Source: Lingula anatina (taxonomy: Eukaryota; Brachiopoda; Lingulata; Lingulida; Lingulidae). Taken from it: DNA of 59,109 bases. The notes beneath the pieces are model-generated. The model saw nothing but the letters and a program-made list of their open reading frames with translations. It made no database searches and had not been told where the DNA came from. Location of the stretch: NCBI RefSeq assembly GCF_001039355.2, contig NW_019774624.1, forward strand, positions 288,206-347,314, read 5' to 3'. Positions 1 to 11,144 of this stretch are shown in pieces. Made by a program: the position numbers and the translations under genes. Numbering within the stretch: the first letter of the stretch is position 1; each line of letters begins with the position of its first letter.

Positions 1-283
1 TTCATTAAAAATGACCCAATCACGCTGATTTTCGAACTTGACCTGTGTATTATGAATATTCATCAGTTCTGTAAGTTTCAAGCCAAAAAGTAAAACAGTT
101 TTCCACTTATCGTGTTATCGGTGCTTCATTTATGCTGAAAAAAGTGAAAAAACAGCATAAATTCCCTATAAGTGACCCGATCATGCTGATTTTCGAACTT
201 GACCTGCGTATTATGAATATTCATTAGTTCTGTAAGTTTCAAGCCAAAAGAAAAAACAGTTTTCCACTTATCGTGTTATCGGT
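1..283. repeat. Two tandem units of a ~162-bp dispersed repeat
   Basis: Positions about 9-120 and 172-282 are near-identical copies sharing the phrase CTGATTTTCGAACTTGACCT and ending in CCACTTATCGTGTTATCGG. A CGGCGA-rich simple repeat follows at 288-350. The arrangement, a conserved block ending in a short GC-rich tandem, resembles the 3' tail of non-LTR retrotransposons. The family assignment is inference. Confidence 0.75.
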
Positions 284-353
284 AAAAGTGCACGGCGACG
301 GCGACGGCGACGGCGACAGCGACGACGGCGACGACAGACGCAGATGACGGCTA

Positions 354-383
354 TATGTACAGACACATCTGTGTCTGTACATA
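354..383. repeat. 30-bp near-perfect inverted repeat (palindrome)
   Basis: The arms read TATGTACAGACACA and TGTGTCTGTACATA around a 2-base centre, so the stretch could form a tight hairpin. It follows directly after the CGGCGA-rich tail of the left-end repeat and may be part of that element. Confidence 0.7.
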
Positions 384-776
384 AAAAGCTTTTGAATCAC
401 TTGATATGGGAATTATTTCTTTTTTGTTTACTAGACTTTTTACGTTTTTTAAGGGGTGCAGCGGTCCGAGAGGTGATCGATTAGCACACAAAACAAGCAA
501 GCGCTGCTTTTGGTGTCATAAACATGTCTATATCTTCACACATGTGACTTTTTAGGCATCTGGATACATGTAGTCACTACCGTGAAGGTTCGACAGCAAC
601 GTCGCAATTTCAAGAACGTTCAATAATGAAATATCGTAAACAAGTAACATGACTACCGATATTGATCTGCCATACAAACACTAACGCATGCAAGCAAAAC
701 CTTGACAATAACACAGTGAAAGAGCCACAAAGAAAAGTTATTAATTATTGATATATTAATTAGATTTAATGCTTAC

Positions 777-3700
777 TTTCAGTCCAGTTAAACAACTCCA
801 GTCGGCTTGTGTAATCGAAAGGTGCCGTCGTGGGTTGCGCGTTCAGTTCGGTCACTGAAAAAAAGAAAGAAAAAAATCAATTCAGCATTTGTTCATTTTC
901 ATTTTGCATTCAGAATATCATTAGCAAACCGATATTTTATGGGACTCTAGAAGAACTTCTCGAAAGTGCTTTTCGACGTTTCTTTTTGAAGTCTTCATTC
1001 AATAAAATCCGAATTAGTTGGATTTTTTACTTTAGATAGTTAAAACAGAGCCCTAGTTTCAAATGAGATCTTGATCAGCTTCTTTATCAGATATTCACAT
1101 TTTGATAAGCGGTAAGCGGTCATAATTTGAGACTTGGCAGGAAAGTGGCACCACGAGAATTTTTAAAAACAATTTTGGGGGGATAAAAATGAAACAATAA
1201 AGTGTTAGCTTTTCGTTTTCCCATTCAATCAGATCTCTCCTAATTTGTCTTCATTCTAGATGAATGCCAATGCCACAGGTGGCGTAAGAAAAAAACTGGA
1301 TTGTACCTTATTGGAGCCCCGACGTAGCCAGTAATTTCAAAAGGAGGTTTCTTTTTCTGAAAAAGTGGATCTTTTACCATGAAACTTTAGTGTACCTAGA
1401 TCAACTTTTGCCCAGAGCAGACTTTTTCCCCGGTAAACGGGTGGTTCGTTCGACCCCCCCCCCCCCACCCCCCCCCCCCAAAAAAAAATTACCCCCCCCC
1501 CTTTGGCCACGGGACCAGAAGCTGAGGCTTTCAACAGCGATCCCCAAGCATATTTATCAGGCTATTGAAGAGAAACAGCTGGCTGGCGTCGGGTTTGACA
1601 CTCCATTTTTATATCTTCACCTACCTCCGCATCCACCATGGAAAAATGACAGCTCCGTTTCTCGCAGGTACCACAAGAAGACGGCGAAGTCGTCGACCTG
1701 GACGCCCTTCGCTGTGTACTCGTAGCGTCCTGTTTCCTCTCCCCTGGGCTGGAGATTGTTAAGGTAACAGCCCAATGTGAGATGCGTCGCCTCCTCCACT
1801 GTGCCTGTGTTGGCCGTTGGACTGCCCACAAAGCCTACATTGGTCCCGTTTATGTATGCCTGGACAGGAAGGATAAGTAGATATGAATATGGATCTGGGA
1901 GTGCACAGCGAGTGTTATTACCCCCGCCAAGGAGGTTTTGTTTTGGTTAGTAAGTAAGTTAGTATGACTGTCAGTTCGCAACATAATGCAAAAATGTTAG
2001 TGACGAATTTAGGAACTTTGAGGAAAGGTTACAAATTGGCCAAGGGGCAATTGATTTGATTTTGGTGGTGATCCATACATTATTTAATGGCAAATTATTG
2101 CTTCAACATTATCTGTCTTGGTGGAGGTCTGCGCTCTCTCAACGCTTTCCTAGTTATCGTTATTATCAGTACCACATTTGGGGACATATATAACCATTTT
2201 TTTCATTATTTTCTTTCTCTTACTGCGTCCTTAGTACAAGTAGTTGTGCTGGTCAGTGATGGATTATGTGCTAGATCACTTAAGTGATGCCGTATGAATC
2301 TTTAAATCCAGTAATAATAATAATAGATAAATAAATATATGTTATATATATTATCTCAACTTGACTGTCTTACGTTTTTACCTTCGTTTTTATTATTATT
2401 ATTATTTTAGAAACAGTCCCTAACTAAATCTTACCGATAGACCGGTAGACTGGCTCCATCGAAGTCCAAGGTTGGTCCACTTGTCCCAATACAACCATGG
2501 AGTTTGGACCTCATAGTAGCCACTCAGAGTGGTCAGTTTAAAGGTCAAGTACCGGACATTTTGACCAATGTTGGTGTGAAAAGACAGGTCGATCCCTGTG
2601 CGTGTGGAGCTTGAGTCTCGGCCCGGTAGAACTGGAATTTGGGAGAATTTATATATATCACTGAAACACTCTCTGTTACTTTGTTGGTTTTTGTTAGATT
2701 ATAAAATCGTCTTAAAGGTTTTTTCGATTATTTTATCAAAATTATTGCACGTAAAAACAGTCGTAAACAAAATCATTTAGGCGAAAAAATATATAGTGTT
2801 TAAATACGGCAACCAAATATGACAAAATGAGCACACACTGATATCTAAGATTCATTTCCTATGAAATAGAAATTTGATCGGGATAAAACACAGTGAAGGA
2901 AACTCTCAGCATATTTTTTATTTACCTGAGGCAATTAACATGTGTTTGTTGAAGGTCTGCGAATGTGCCTGCGGCGTTTTCACCCACAGCGACAGCGAGA
3001 CTCCGTGAGCACAAGTGTCCGGCTGAACCACGCAGAGGGCCTCGGACTTGGGAGTCAAATCTCCCATTTGAAGACAGTCCCTGTTATTGGGGCCGATACT
3101 GGCGTATCCGGATACGCCGGCAGTGAGAGTGCAGACGCCACCGGCTTGTTTCATTTCGACGGGGACATTGCTGACGTCAAAACAGGCAAGCAATCCGCCG
3201 TTGCGAGCCTCGTTCGGAAAACCCATGCTGTTTTGATCAAAACGCCAGAACATGTTGGTGTTGGTTTCGTAAGTCGCATCTAAAATGATTTTTAAGAAGG
3301 AGGAGTGCAACCTTTTTCATTTTGACTTTCTGAGCACAATACCATTTTAGCTAAAATAAGTATCGTCGTAACTAACAATAACCTCTCATAATGAAAATTG
3401 TTTCTATTATTATAATAAATCAAAATTGAAAAAGAAATTCTAAATAGTAAGCAAAACTTAAAGTTACAGCGCACTTTCTATTAAACGTATTCATAGGCCT
3501 ACTCATCAGCACAGCGATCTTATTAAATATTTTAAGTTAAATAATCTAAGATGGATTTTTCTTCTACTATGTAATCCGTTTCTAAAAAAATAAATCACCA
3601 AGAGAGACCATCGACTTGTCAACCAAAGATTGAACCATGATCTTTATAAGTATCATTATTCTTTTACAACACCCGCCTGCATGAAATGTTCATTATTTTA

Positions 3701-4274
3701 TGTACATTATTAAATATATTTCATATAGCATTAATTATTATTATTATTATTATAATTATAAACACTCACCGACAGCTGTGAAGGGAAGGGGAGCCGTCGC
3801 CAAAGTCGGAGCAGGCGTTGTTGGAATAGCTGTAACATCAAGAAAAATGAATTATCAGCAACGTATTGCTACCAAATTTATCATAACATGAAAAGTAGGA
3901 AATTTTTGTCAGTGATAAGTAAGTTTTCTTTGATTTATATAAAATAAAAATAAATGACCTTACCTTCGTGCCAATGGCGTACTACCTGTATTTGGTGTTC
4001 CTCTTCTTTTTCATCAAGGATCTGGATACTTAAGTAGGGTATAGAGAACAGAACAGAAGAGAAAATACGAAAACAAAAATACATGTACAGCGACCTTCCC
4101 ACAGCATTCGTCAACATATACGCATACACATTCGTCAGCATATACACATAAAACTCGCCTCTCCACATCACATTCGTTCGCATTCCGAGCAATTTCTCAC
4201 TGATAAAAAACACAACAATGTTGGATTCGGAATTCAACATGTTTTAATCTGATGATGCGAAATTCCATGCAAAT
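777..4274 (-). CDS. Predicted type II membrane protein with LamG-like (ConA-fold) domain, partial gene
   Basis: Six exons are read on the minus strand: 4274-3964 (start ATG at 4240), 3829-3770, 3279-2926, 2631-2435, 1859-1625 and 854-777. All have AG/GT borders and the phases agree (1,1,1,0,1,1), giving 400 codons so far. Order in the protein: a short N terminus, a hydrophobic stretch near residues 50-72 that could be a signal anchor, an acidic EKEEE segment, a Pro/Thr stalk (TTPAPTLATAPLP), then a LamG-like domain. That domain shows paired cysteines, C-x-G-VSLSLWVK, a W-rich middle strand, AYINGTNVG, HLTLG and VDDFAVFLWYL followed by HGG. These match LamG/pentraxin-like jelly-roll folds that bind carbohydrate or protein ligands outside the cell. 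The last exon seen carries another PTTAP piece and an N-glycosylation site (NWT). The stop codon is not found. No specific orthologue is recognised. The ATG exon is less certain than the LamG exons. Confidence 0.75.
1318..1510 (+). repeat. Dispersed repeat family R1, copy 1
   Basis: The sequence from GTAGCCAG-AATTTCAAAAGG through a poly-C tract matches 40370-40530 (same strand) and 41258-41430 (opposite strand). Shared phrases include CTGAAAAAGTGGA, GTACCTAGATCAA and CCCAGAG. A weak ORF across the C-tract is not coding. The element lies between LamG exons and is probably a non-autonomous transposon. Confidence 0.7.
1915..2142 (-). repeat. Dispersed repeat family R2 with ACCCCCGCCAAGGAGG terminus, copy 1
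   Basis: It starts TTATTACCCCCGCCAAGGAGG and ends TGGTGGAGGTCTGCGCTCTC. The same element in the other orientation lies at 43131-43340 (GAGCGCAGACCTCTGCCAAGG ... CCTCCTAGGCGGAAGTAAT). Both contain the 'GATCACCACCAAAA' phrase or its complement. It sits in an intron of the LamG-like gene. Confidence 0.7.
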
Positions 4275-4526
4275 CTGAAAAAGAATAAACGAAGAAAGAA
4301 GTCATGGTGAATTTGGCAATTGTCAATAAAAGATGACGGGTTCGACTTTATGTATTAGGTTCTAATAAATAGGAAACAAAATCTGAAAATGTGTTCATGT
4401 TACAAGTCTACTACACTGAGACTTTATCAATAACTAAATTTAAATCGCACATTCTTAAAACAATATTTATATTAAATTTGTAGAAATTTTATTAAAATTA
4501 TTATTGTGACCAAAAATACGTCTTAC

Positions 4527-4640
4527 CTCCTATCAGCGTGCGGCAAACTGTGCGCCACCGTTTCGCAGTTTCGTAATATCGATTAATGGGCTAGTCTATA
4601 GCAATTCCCGCCAGGGGAACAGGTCCAGTTGTACAGCGAT
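4527..4640 (-). other. Candidate 5' untranslated exon of the LamG-like gene
   Basis: On the minus strand a good donor, AGGAG|GTAAGA, ends at 4527. The stretch upstream has no ATG but is GC-richer than its surroundings, and the next acceptor (TTCTTTTTCAG) opens the ATG-bearing exon at 4274. The upstream limit is not visible, so the right-hand coordinate is only a guess. Confidence 0.35.
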
Positions 4641-5211
4641 TAAAAAATTCCTTTTACTGAAAAAATCAAATATATATATATTATGCCTTTGTGTTTGACA
4701 GTTAAATGTAAGGTGTGCTTATGATTAGGGTTTCGTTCTCTATATGTCTGTCGCAGAGGCAATACATTAAGAGTACTAACTTCTTTCCTTTCCTCCCTGA
4801 TTCTGGTTAATTCTGGTAAGCTTAAAACCTTGACATTTCATTTGCATGCATCACAGAATATCTTTAATCGAGCTTATTGATCATTTAAATAATTAATTCT
4901 TTTGATCAAAGATATCGATCAACACGACAGTCGAAATAAACACGTTTTTGCTAAATGGCATTTAAAGTTGATACCATATCGATTTTTGATAACAATGGTG
5001 TTATTGATTCTATTCAAATAACAATGGTAGTGTTATTGATTTGAGAACTAATGACGCCCATTGATAATTGCCAATACGTCGTTTATTGAATTTTCTTTCT
5101 GAAAGACGGCAAGTAACCTGTAATGCATATTGAATCTAGTAACATGTTAAATTTAAGGTAAAGGTATAGTTAATAATGCATTGTGCATTAGACCTTTATA
5201 AAGCATAGAAA
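4640..5211. other. Intergenic, no gene seen
   Basis: This is AT-rich sequence between the 5' end of the LamG-like gene and the start of the duplicated TLR flank. Only short AT-rich repeats (for example around 4990-5040, TAACAATGG twice) are visible. Confidence 0.5.
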
Positions 5212-5948
5212 TTTGTTTTCCTCAAAATATTAGTTAAAAAACTTAAGCCACCAAGGTACCGTTATACCCATCGAAAACCGTTGAGAAACTAGCAATCTAT
5301 TAACAAAATTTGGAGTTCTTAATTTCAAATATTTGTTCTATCAAAAGCAAAATTTCCTAGCCCCGACCCCCATTCTTAGAAAAACGGGTTTATGAATCGT
5401 GATTCCCTGCAATTTGGCATACGATGATTAACGAAAAAGCGTTAAAATTCCAGAAATGTATTTTTTTGCTTTTGTGTGCCTTTTACAGGTATATTACGGG
5501 TATAGACTATTTGGTAGAAAAATCAATGTCACCAATATTCAAAAAACCGAACCGAAGATTGGTGAAGGGACATGTTGTTCACAGACTAAGAATTTCTAAA
5601 TATTACATACTTATTTTTAACCAATCTATCAAATAACATTTCACATACTAAGAACTCCCACAAAAAGGGCATTTAAATTCTTTAAGAGATTTTATTTGAA
5701 ATATTTTTGACTAACTCAAATATATTGGCGATTTGAAGAGTATACGTTCCACTTAGGAGTATTTTTTTAAACTACTTAAAAGGGAATCGTTTTTTTTTTT
5801 CTTGAAAATTTATATATTCTATTTTCTATCTATTTATCTATCTCGGTTAATTTCATTAATTTATTGCCAAAAGAAAAAAGAACGAACCCGGACGAGATTT
5901 TGAGTTTCACGGAACTGGTCCGTCTCTACTGTGCACGTAGCTGAGTGA

Positions 5949-5956
5949 TGACGTCA
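5949..5956. promoter_or_regulatory. CRE/ATF-type palindrome TGACGTCA (also at 9067-9074)
   Basis: A perfect TGACGTCA lies about 2 kb upstream of TLR-A, and its duplicate lies upstream of TLR-B. The 8-mer alone is weak evidence. It is retained in both copies, but they are so similar that this says little about selection. Confidence 0.25.
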
Positions 5957-6686
5957 TTTCTATGCTAGCTGGACACAACAAAAAAAGTACAAAGAACTAG
6001 GCAGATAAATAACTGTGAATAACTCTTGAAAAATTAATCTGAGACCCTAGAAGGAATAACTGCTATTCAGAGCCAAGAAAAGATGCTTAAACAGTAGCGC
6101 AAACCTCCGACTCCTCAGCCGTTTAGACGCTCAATGCATACCCTCCACCTCGTATCCCTGTTGTTTTGGAAGAGATCTCCTACACACGATTCAGCAGCTT
6201 AGACTGAACGGTGATTCTGGATACCCATCCAATTTGACACAAGCAATATACTTGTGATCAGGCACTGAAACAAATAAGCCTAGATGGCTTGTATCATTCA
6301 CAATGGTGAGATACCATTGATGAAAAATCAAACAAAAGCGAGACACCTTGGTTGACCGACCCCCTTCTTCCTCCGTTTTTATTTATTTATTTATTTTAAT
6401 TTTTTTCCCTATGGACTTGCAGCTGATGTCGGTCACTTGTTGACCGAAAAGCGCCTTCTGTAACCAGTCCACGCAGTACGACTAGACTGCCAGGCGAGAC
6501 ACCTCAATCCATCACGGTATGCCCTTTCAGGGCACCTTATGACACTGCATGTTATGATATAAAAGTTATTTATCTTACTTCTTCAAAATTGAATGAGACT
6601 AAAAATTTCACTCTCTCACTCCTCCTACAATGTAATAGAAAGTTCCCACTTCTACTATGAAATGAAGTCATATACATTAAGCAAAT

Positions 6687-6717
<31 letters not shown>

Positions 6718-7926
6718 AAAAATTGAAGAAAGGTCCTCAGACTCGATAAACTAGTCTTGAATAGTCACACAACACGAAAATAATAGCCAAAGAAATATTT
6801 CTATAACCTAAAATGTTCTCTTTTAATGTTGTTTAACTTCTTGCTGGATTTTTACCCTGGCTGACCCTTTGGGCATCACCTTTGACCTAGGTATCACTGC
6901 ATATGTGCATAGCTCTGACCGATATTCGAGCAAATGCAACTCTACTAGTACGAGCAGTGAATGTTGTTGGTGCTCAAAATGTTAATACACGTTAAAGGTA
7001 TACTATCCGCGTTTGAAAATATCCTGAAGTACATAATTACTTTGTTTGCATTTCCGGTAAAGCTACTTATCTCCCCCAATGTAGACCTTAAAGATGCTTA
7101 AATATCCCTCTAATAAAAGTAACTACTTTCGATTATTTTACCTCTGAAATGCACAGTAGTGTTAGTAACCAAGCAATTAAGAACTAAACCATTTAATTCT
7201 AAATGATATAAAACATTCAATCTAAATGCAGGAACCGGGCAATGAATCGTAAGCTGGAGTAATTTTTTTTTATCGAGAAAGAAAATTCGATTTGGCGGAA
7301 AAAAATCAGGTAGGATACCTATCGGGGCCATTGCCTGAGAAAACGATTGGGGCAGTTGTTGAATTCTTACATTATATATAGACAAGTTATTTGTACCGTT
7401 TTCATATGGGCACTAACTGAAGGGAAAATAAGAGAGTTCTGATGAACTGGGAGGGAATTCATTTTTATCTGTTTTCAAAAATCTCTTGGCTGGGCGCCAT
7501 CGCCACCCCCCTCCCCGAAGCATATACCCTTGATATTATCAGTTGTAAGGTTGACTCGTTTTATTTCACACATTCTTTATTTTTTGTCAATCCATTCTGT
7601 ATTCAGCAAATGTTTTAATAGAACACCATTTTGCACAACAATAATAAAGCTAATAGCGGTCCGTTCTCCTGGGCCTCATACTTGTGGATGTGAACACATT
7701 TGAGAGCAAGGTAATATAAACACGGGGTTTATTCTAACTGGCAGTACATTATAAAGCCTGCTCAGACTTTTTGAATTTTCTTCAAAAGCTGGAAGAAAAA
7801 CATATTGGGGTAGAAGTAATCATGAAAAGGTATTTTATATACTTGATTGCTCTTGTGTAAACCTATCATAGTCGATCTCACAAGCAAAGCGGAAGAGTAA
7901 TACGATATATTAAAGAATGTGACTGC

Positions 7927-8329
7927 ATGAGTGGCAGCTCTGGGTATATAAGTCGTGGCCTACCCGCATGTAGGGTGCCCCGAATGCCGAGAATGTTCTT
8001 AACAGAGGTTTCCACGATGTCAGGAAAAGTCCACTTAAGGCTGTATCTGTGGTGTTTGGTGTCCATCATTGGCGGGTGCAAGGCACAATGGTGTCCTGAG
8101 CCTTGTCATTGTGATTTTACGTCCTTGTCCCAGGGACTTGTCAACTGCTCCTACAACCCAATCCTTGCCCTTCCCTTGGATAAACCTTTGCCACTTAAAA
8201 CAACTGTACTGGATCTACGCTACACCGGTCTGTCTGAGATCCCACGGCACGCATTTAGTCACCTGGAGAATCTAAAAGTACTGTATGTCGGAGGCAACAA
8301 CATAACACACTTTCATGAGGATAGTTTTG
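7927..8329 (+). pseudogene. TLR-A: N-terminal fragment of a Toll-like receptor, cut at an assembly junction
   Basis: The reading frame encodes signal peptide, LRRNT (CPEPCHC...NCSY) and the first LRRs (TTVLDLRYTGLSEIP, LKVLYVGGNNI), then stops at N 8330 after HFHEDSF. It matches the start of TLR-B at 11088 over about 403 bp with five base differences. All five change the amino acid (N/S, P/S, K/N, V/I, T/K). No membrane or TIR part follows; instead the upstream flank begins again. It may be the allele of TLR-B and not a separate broken gene. A TATATAAG box at 7945-7952 suggests the true start is one of the ATGs near 7984-8017 rather than 7927. Confidence 0.8.
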
Positions 8330-8330
8330 N
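8330..8330. other. Single-N junction between duplicated blocks
   Basis: The N falls where TLR-A coding sequence stops and the 5212-type flank restarts. It marks a join of contigs and is not a real base. Confidence 0.8.
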
Positions 8331-11087
8331 ATTGGTTTTCCTCAAAATATTAGTTAAAAAACTTAAATCACCAAGGTACCGTTATACCCATCGAAAACCG
8401 TTGAGAAACTAGCAATCTATTAACAAAATTTCGAGTTCTTAATTTCAAATATTTGTTCTTTCAAAAGCAAAATTTCCTAGCCCCGACCCCCATTCTTAGA
8501 AAAACGGGTTTATGAATCGTGATTCCCTGCAATTTGGCATACGATGATTAACGAAAAAGCGTTAAAATTCCAGAAATGTATTTTTTTGCTTTTGTGTGCC
8601 TTTTACAGGTATATTGCGGGTATAGACTATTTGGTAGAAAAATCAATGCCACCAATATTAAAAAAACCGAACCGAAGATTGGTGAAGGGACATGTTGTTC
8701 ACAGACTAAGAATTTCTAAATATTACACACTTATTTTTAACCAATCTATCAAATAACATTTCACATACTAAGAACTCCCACAAAAAGTGCATTTAAATTC
8801 TTTAAGAGATTTTATTTGAAATATTTTTGACTAACTCAAATATATTGGCGATTTGAAGAGTATACGTTCCACTTAGGTGTATTTTTTTAACTACTTAAAA
8901 GGGAATCGTTTTTTTTTTCTTGAAAATTTATATATTCTTTTTCCTATCTATTTATCTATCTCGGTTAATTTCATTAATTTATTGCCAAAAGAAAAAAGAA
9001 CGAACCCGGACGAGATTTTGAGTTTCACGGAACTGATCCGTCTCTACTGTGCAAGCTGCTGAGTGATGACGTCATTTCTATGCTAGCTGGACACAACAAA
9101 GAAAAGTACAAAGAACTAGGCAGATAAATAACTGTGAATAACTCTTGAAAAAATAATCTGAGACCCTAGAAGGAATAACTGCTATTCAGAGCCAAGAAAA
9201 GATGCTTAAACAGTAGCGCAAACCTCCGACTCCTCAGCCGTTTAGACGCTCAATGCATACCCTCCATCTCGTATCCCTGTTGTTTTGGAAGAGATCTCCT
9301 AAACACGATTCAGCAGCTTAGACTGAACGGTGATTCTGGATACCCATCCAATTTGACACAAGCGATATACTTGTGATCAGGCACTGAAACAAATAAGCCG
9401 AGATGGCTTGTATCATTCACAATGGTGAGATACCATTGATGAAAAATCAAACAAAAGCGAGACACCTTGGTTGACCGACCCCCTTCTTCCTCCGTTTTTA
9501 TTTATTAATTAATTTATTTATTTATTTTAAATTTTTTATATTAATTTTTCTCTTTTGGACTTGAAGCTGATGTCGGTCACTTGTTGACCGAAAAGCGCTT
9601 TCTGCAACCAGTCCACCCTCTCCTTCCCCTCGAAACGCAGTACGACTAGACTGCCATGTCTACCTTGGTCCACGATTAGAGGCGAGACACCTCAATCCAT
9701 CACGGTATGCCCTTTCAGGGCACCTTATGACACTGCATGTTATGGTATAATAGTTCTTTATCTTATTTCTTCCAAATTGAATGAGACTAAAAAGTTCACT
9801 CTCTCACTCCTCCTACAATGTAATAGAAAGTTCCCACGCTTCTTCTATGAATTGAAGTCATATAAACAAATTAAAAATAAATAAATAAATAAAAATTGAA
9901 GAAAGGTCCTCAGACTCGATAAACTAGTCTTGAATAGTCACACAACACGAAAATAATAGCCAAAGAAATATTTCTATAACCTAAAATGTTCTCTTTTAAT
10001 GTTGTTTAACTTCTTGCTGGATTTTTACCCTGGCTGACCCTTTGGGCATCACCTTTGACCTAGGTATCACTGCTGCGCATTTGTGCATAGCTTTGACCGA
10101 TATTCGAGCAAATGCATCTCTACATGTACGAGCAGTGAATGTTGTTGGTGCTCAAAATGTTAATATCCGCGTTGGAAAATATCCTAAAGTCATAATTTCT
10201 TTGTTTACGTTTCCGGTAAAGCTACTTATCTCCCCCAATCCAGACCTTAAAGATGCTTAAATATCCCTCTAATAAAAGTAACTACTTTCGATTAATTCCC
10301 TCTGGAATGCACAGTAGTGTTAGTAACTAAGCAATTAAGAACTAAACCATTTAATTCTAGGTGGTATAAAACATTCAATCTAAATGCAGGAACCGGGCAA
10401 TGAATCGTAAGCTGGAGTAATTTTTTTTATCGAGAAAGAAAATTCGATTTGGCGGAAAAAAATCAAGTAGGATACCTATCGGGGCCATTGTCTGAGAAAA
10501 CGATTGGGGCAGTTGTTGAATTCTTACATTATATATAGACAAGTTATTTGTACCGTTTTCATATGGGCACTAACTGAAGGGAAAATAAGAGAGTTCTGAT
10601 GAACTGGGAGGGAATTCATTTTTATCTGTTTTCAAAAATCTCTTGGCTGGGCGCCATTGCCACCCCCCTCCCCGAAGCATATACCATTGATATTGTCAGT
10701 TGTAAGGTTGACTCGTTTTATTTCACACATTCTTTATTCTTTTTTTTGTCAATCTATTCTGTATTCAGCAAATGTTTTTAATAGAACACCATTTTGCACA
10801 ATAATAAAGCTAATAGCGGTCCGTTCTCCTGGGCCTCATACTTGTGGATGTGAACACATTTGAGAGCAAGGTAATATAAACACGGGGTTTATTCTAACTG
10901 GTAGTACATTATAAAGCCTGCTCAGACTTTTTTGAATTTTCTTCAAAAGCTGGAAGAAAAACATATTGGGGTAGAAGTAATCATGAAAAGGTATTTTATA
11001 TACATGACTGCTCTTGTGTAAACCTATCATAGTCGATCTCACAAGCAAAGCGGAAGAGTAATACGATATATTAAAGAATGTGACTGC
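8331..11087 (+). repeat. 3.1-kb direct duplication, copy 2 (upstream flank of TLR-B)
   Basis: This is noncoding flank, collinear with 5212-7926. The proximal part (about 10630-11050) also resembles 16150-16585 and 21090-21530, so a promoter-side block is shared by several TLR units. Shared phrases are CATTTTGCA, TACTTGTGG-TGTGAACACA and GCAAGGTA. No gene is seen in it. Confidence 0.8.
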
Positions 11088-11105
11088 ATGAGTGGCAGCT
11101 CTGGG

Positions 11106-11113
11106 TATATAAG
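11106..11113 (+). promoter_or_regulatory. TATA box of TLR-B (TATATAAG)
   Basis: TATATAAG lies 32 bases before the ATG at 11145 and is repeated at 7945 for TLR-A. It argues against translation from the more upstream ATG at 11088. D and E carry a related GATATAAAG at 27770-27778 and 33515-33523. A second TATA-like run sits at 11066, with TATAAAAG at 17777 in P1. Confidence 0.45.
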
Positions 11114-11144
11114 TCGTGGCCTACCCGCATGTAGGGTGCCCCGA

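Larger units (their letters stand above)
5212..8329 (+). repeat. 3.1-kb direct duplication, copy 1 (TLR upstream flank plus 5' end of TLR-A)
   Basis: This stretch repeats, at about 98 percent by eye, as 8331-11490. The first copy ends at a single N (8330) inside the TLR coding region, after which the second copy begins. Copy 2 holds small extra blocks (for example near 9616-9680) that copy 1 lacks. Except for TLR-A the content is noncoding flank. It is either a recent tandem duplication or two haplotypes joined in the assembly; the N at the junction favours the latter. Confidence 0.85.

Noticed and set aside
1337-1725. Open frames across the poly-C tract near 1450
   Set aside because: Low-complexity Pro/Gly runs inside dispersed repeat R1, repeated at 40370 and 41258.
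11088-11144. Upstream ATG giving a longer TLR-B (and 7927 for TLR-A)
   Set aside because: A TATATAAG box lies inside this extension, and TLR-C, D and E have no equivalent leader; later ATGs match the sister genes better. The frame is also open in P1, so it is not fully excluded.
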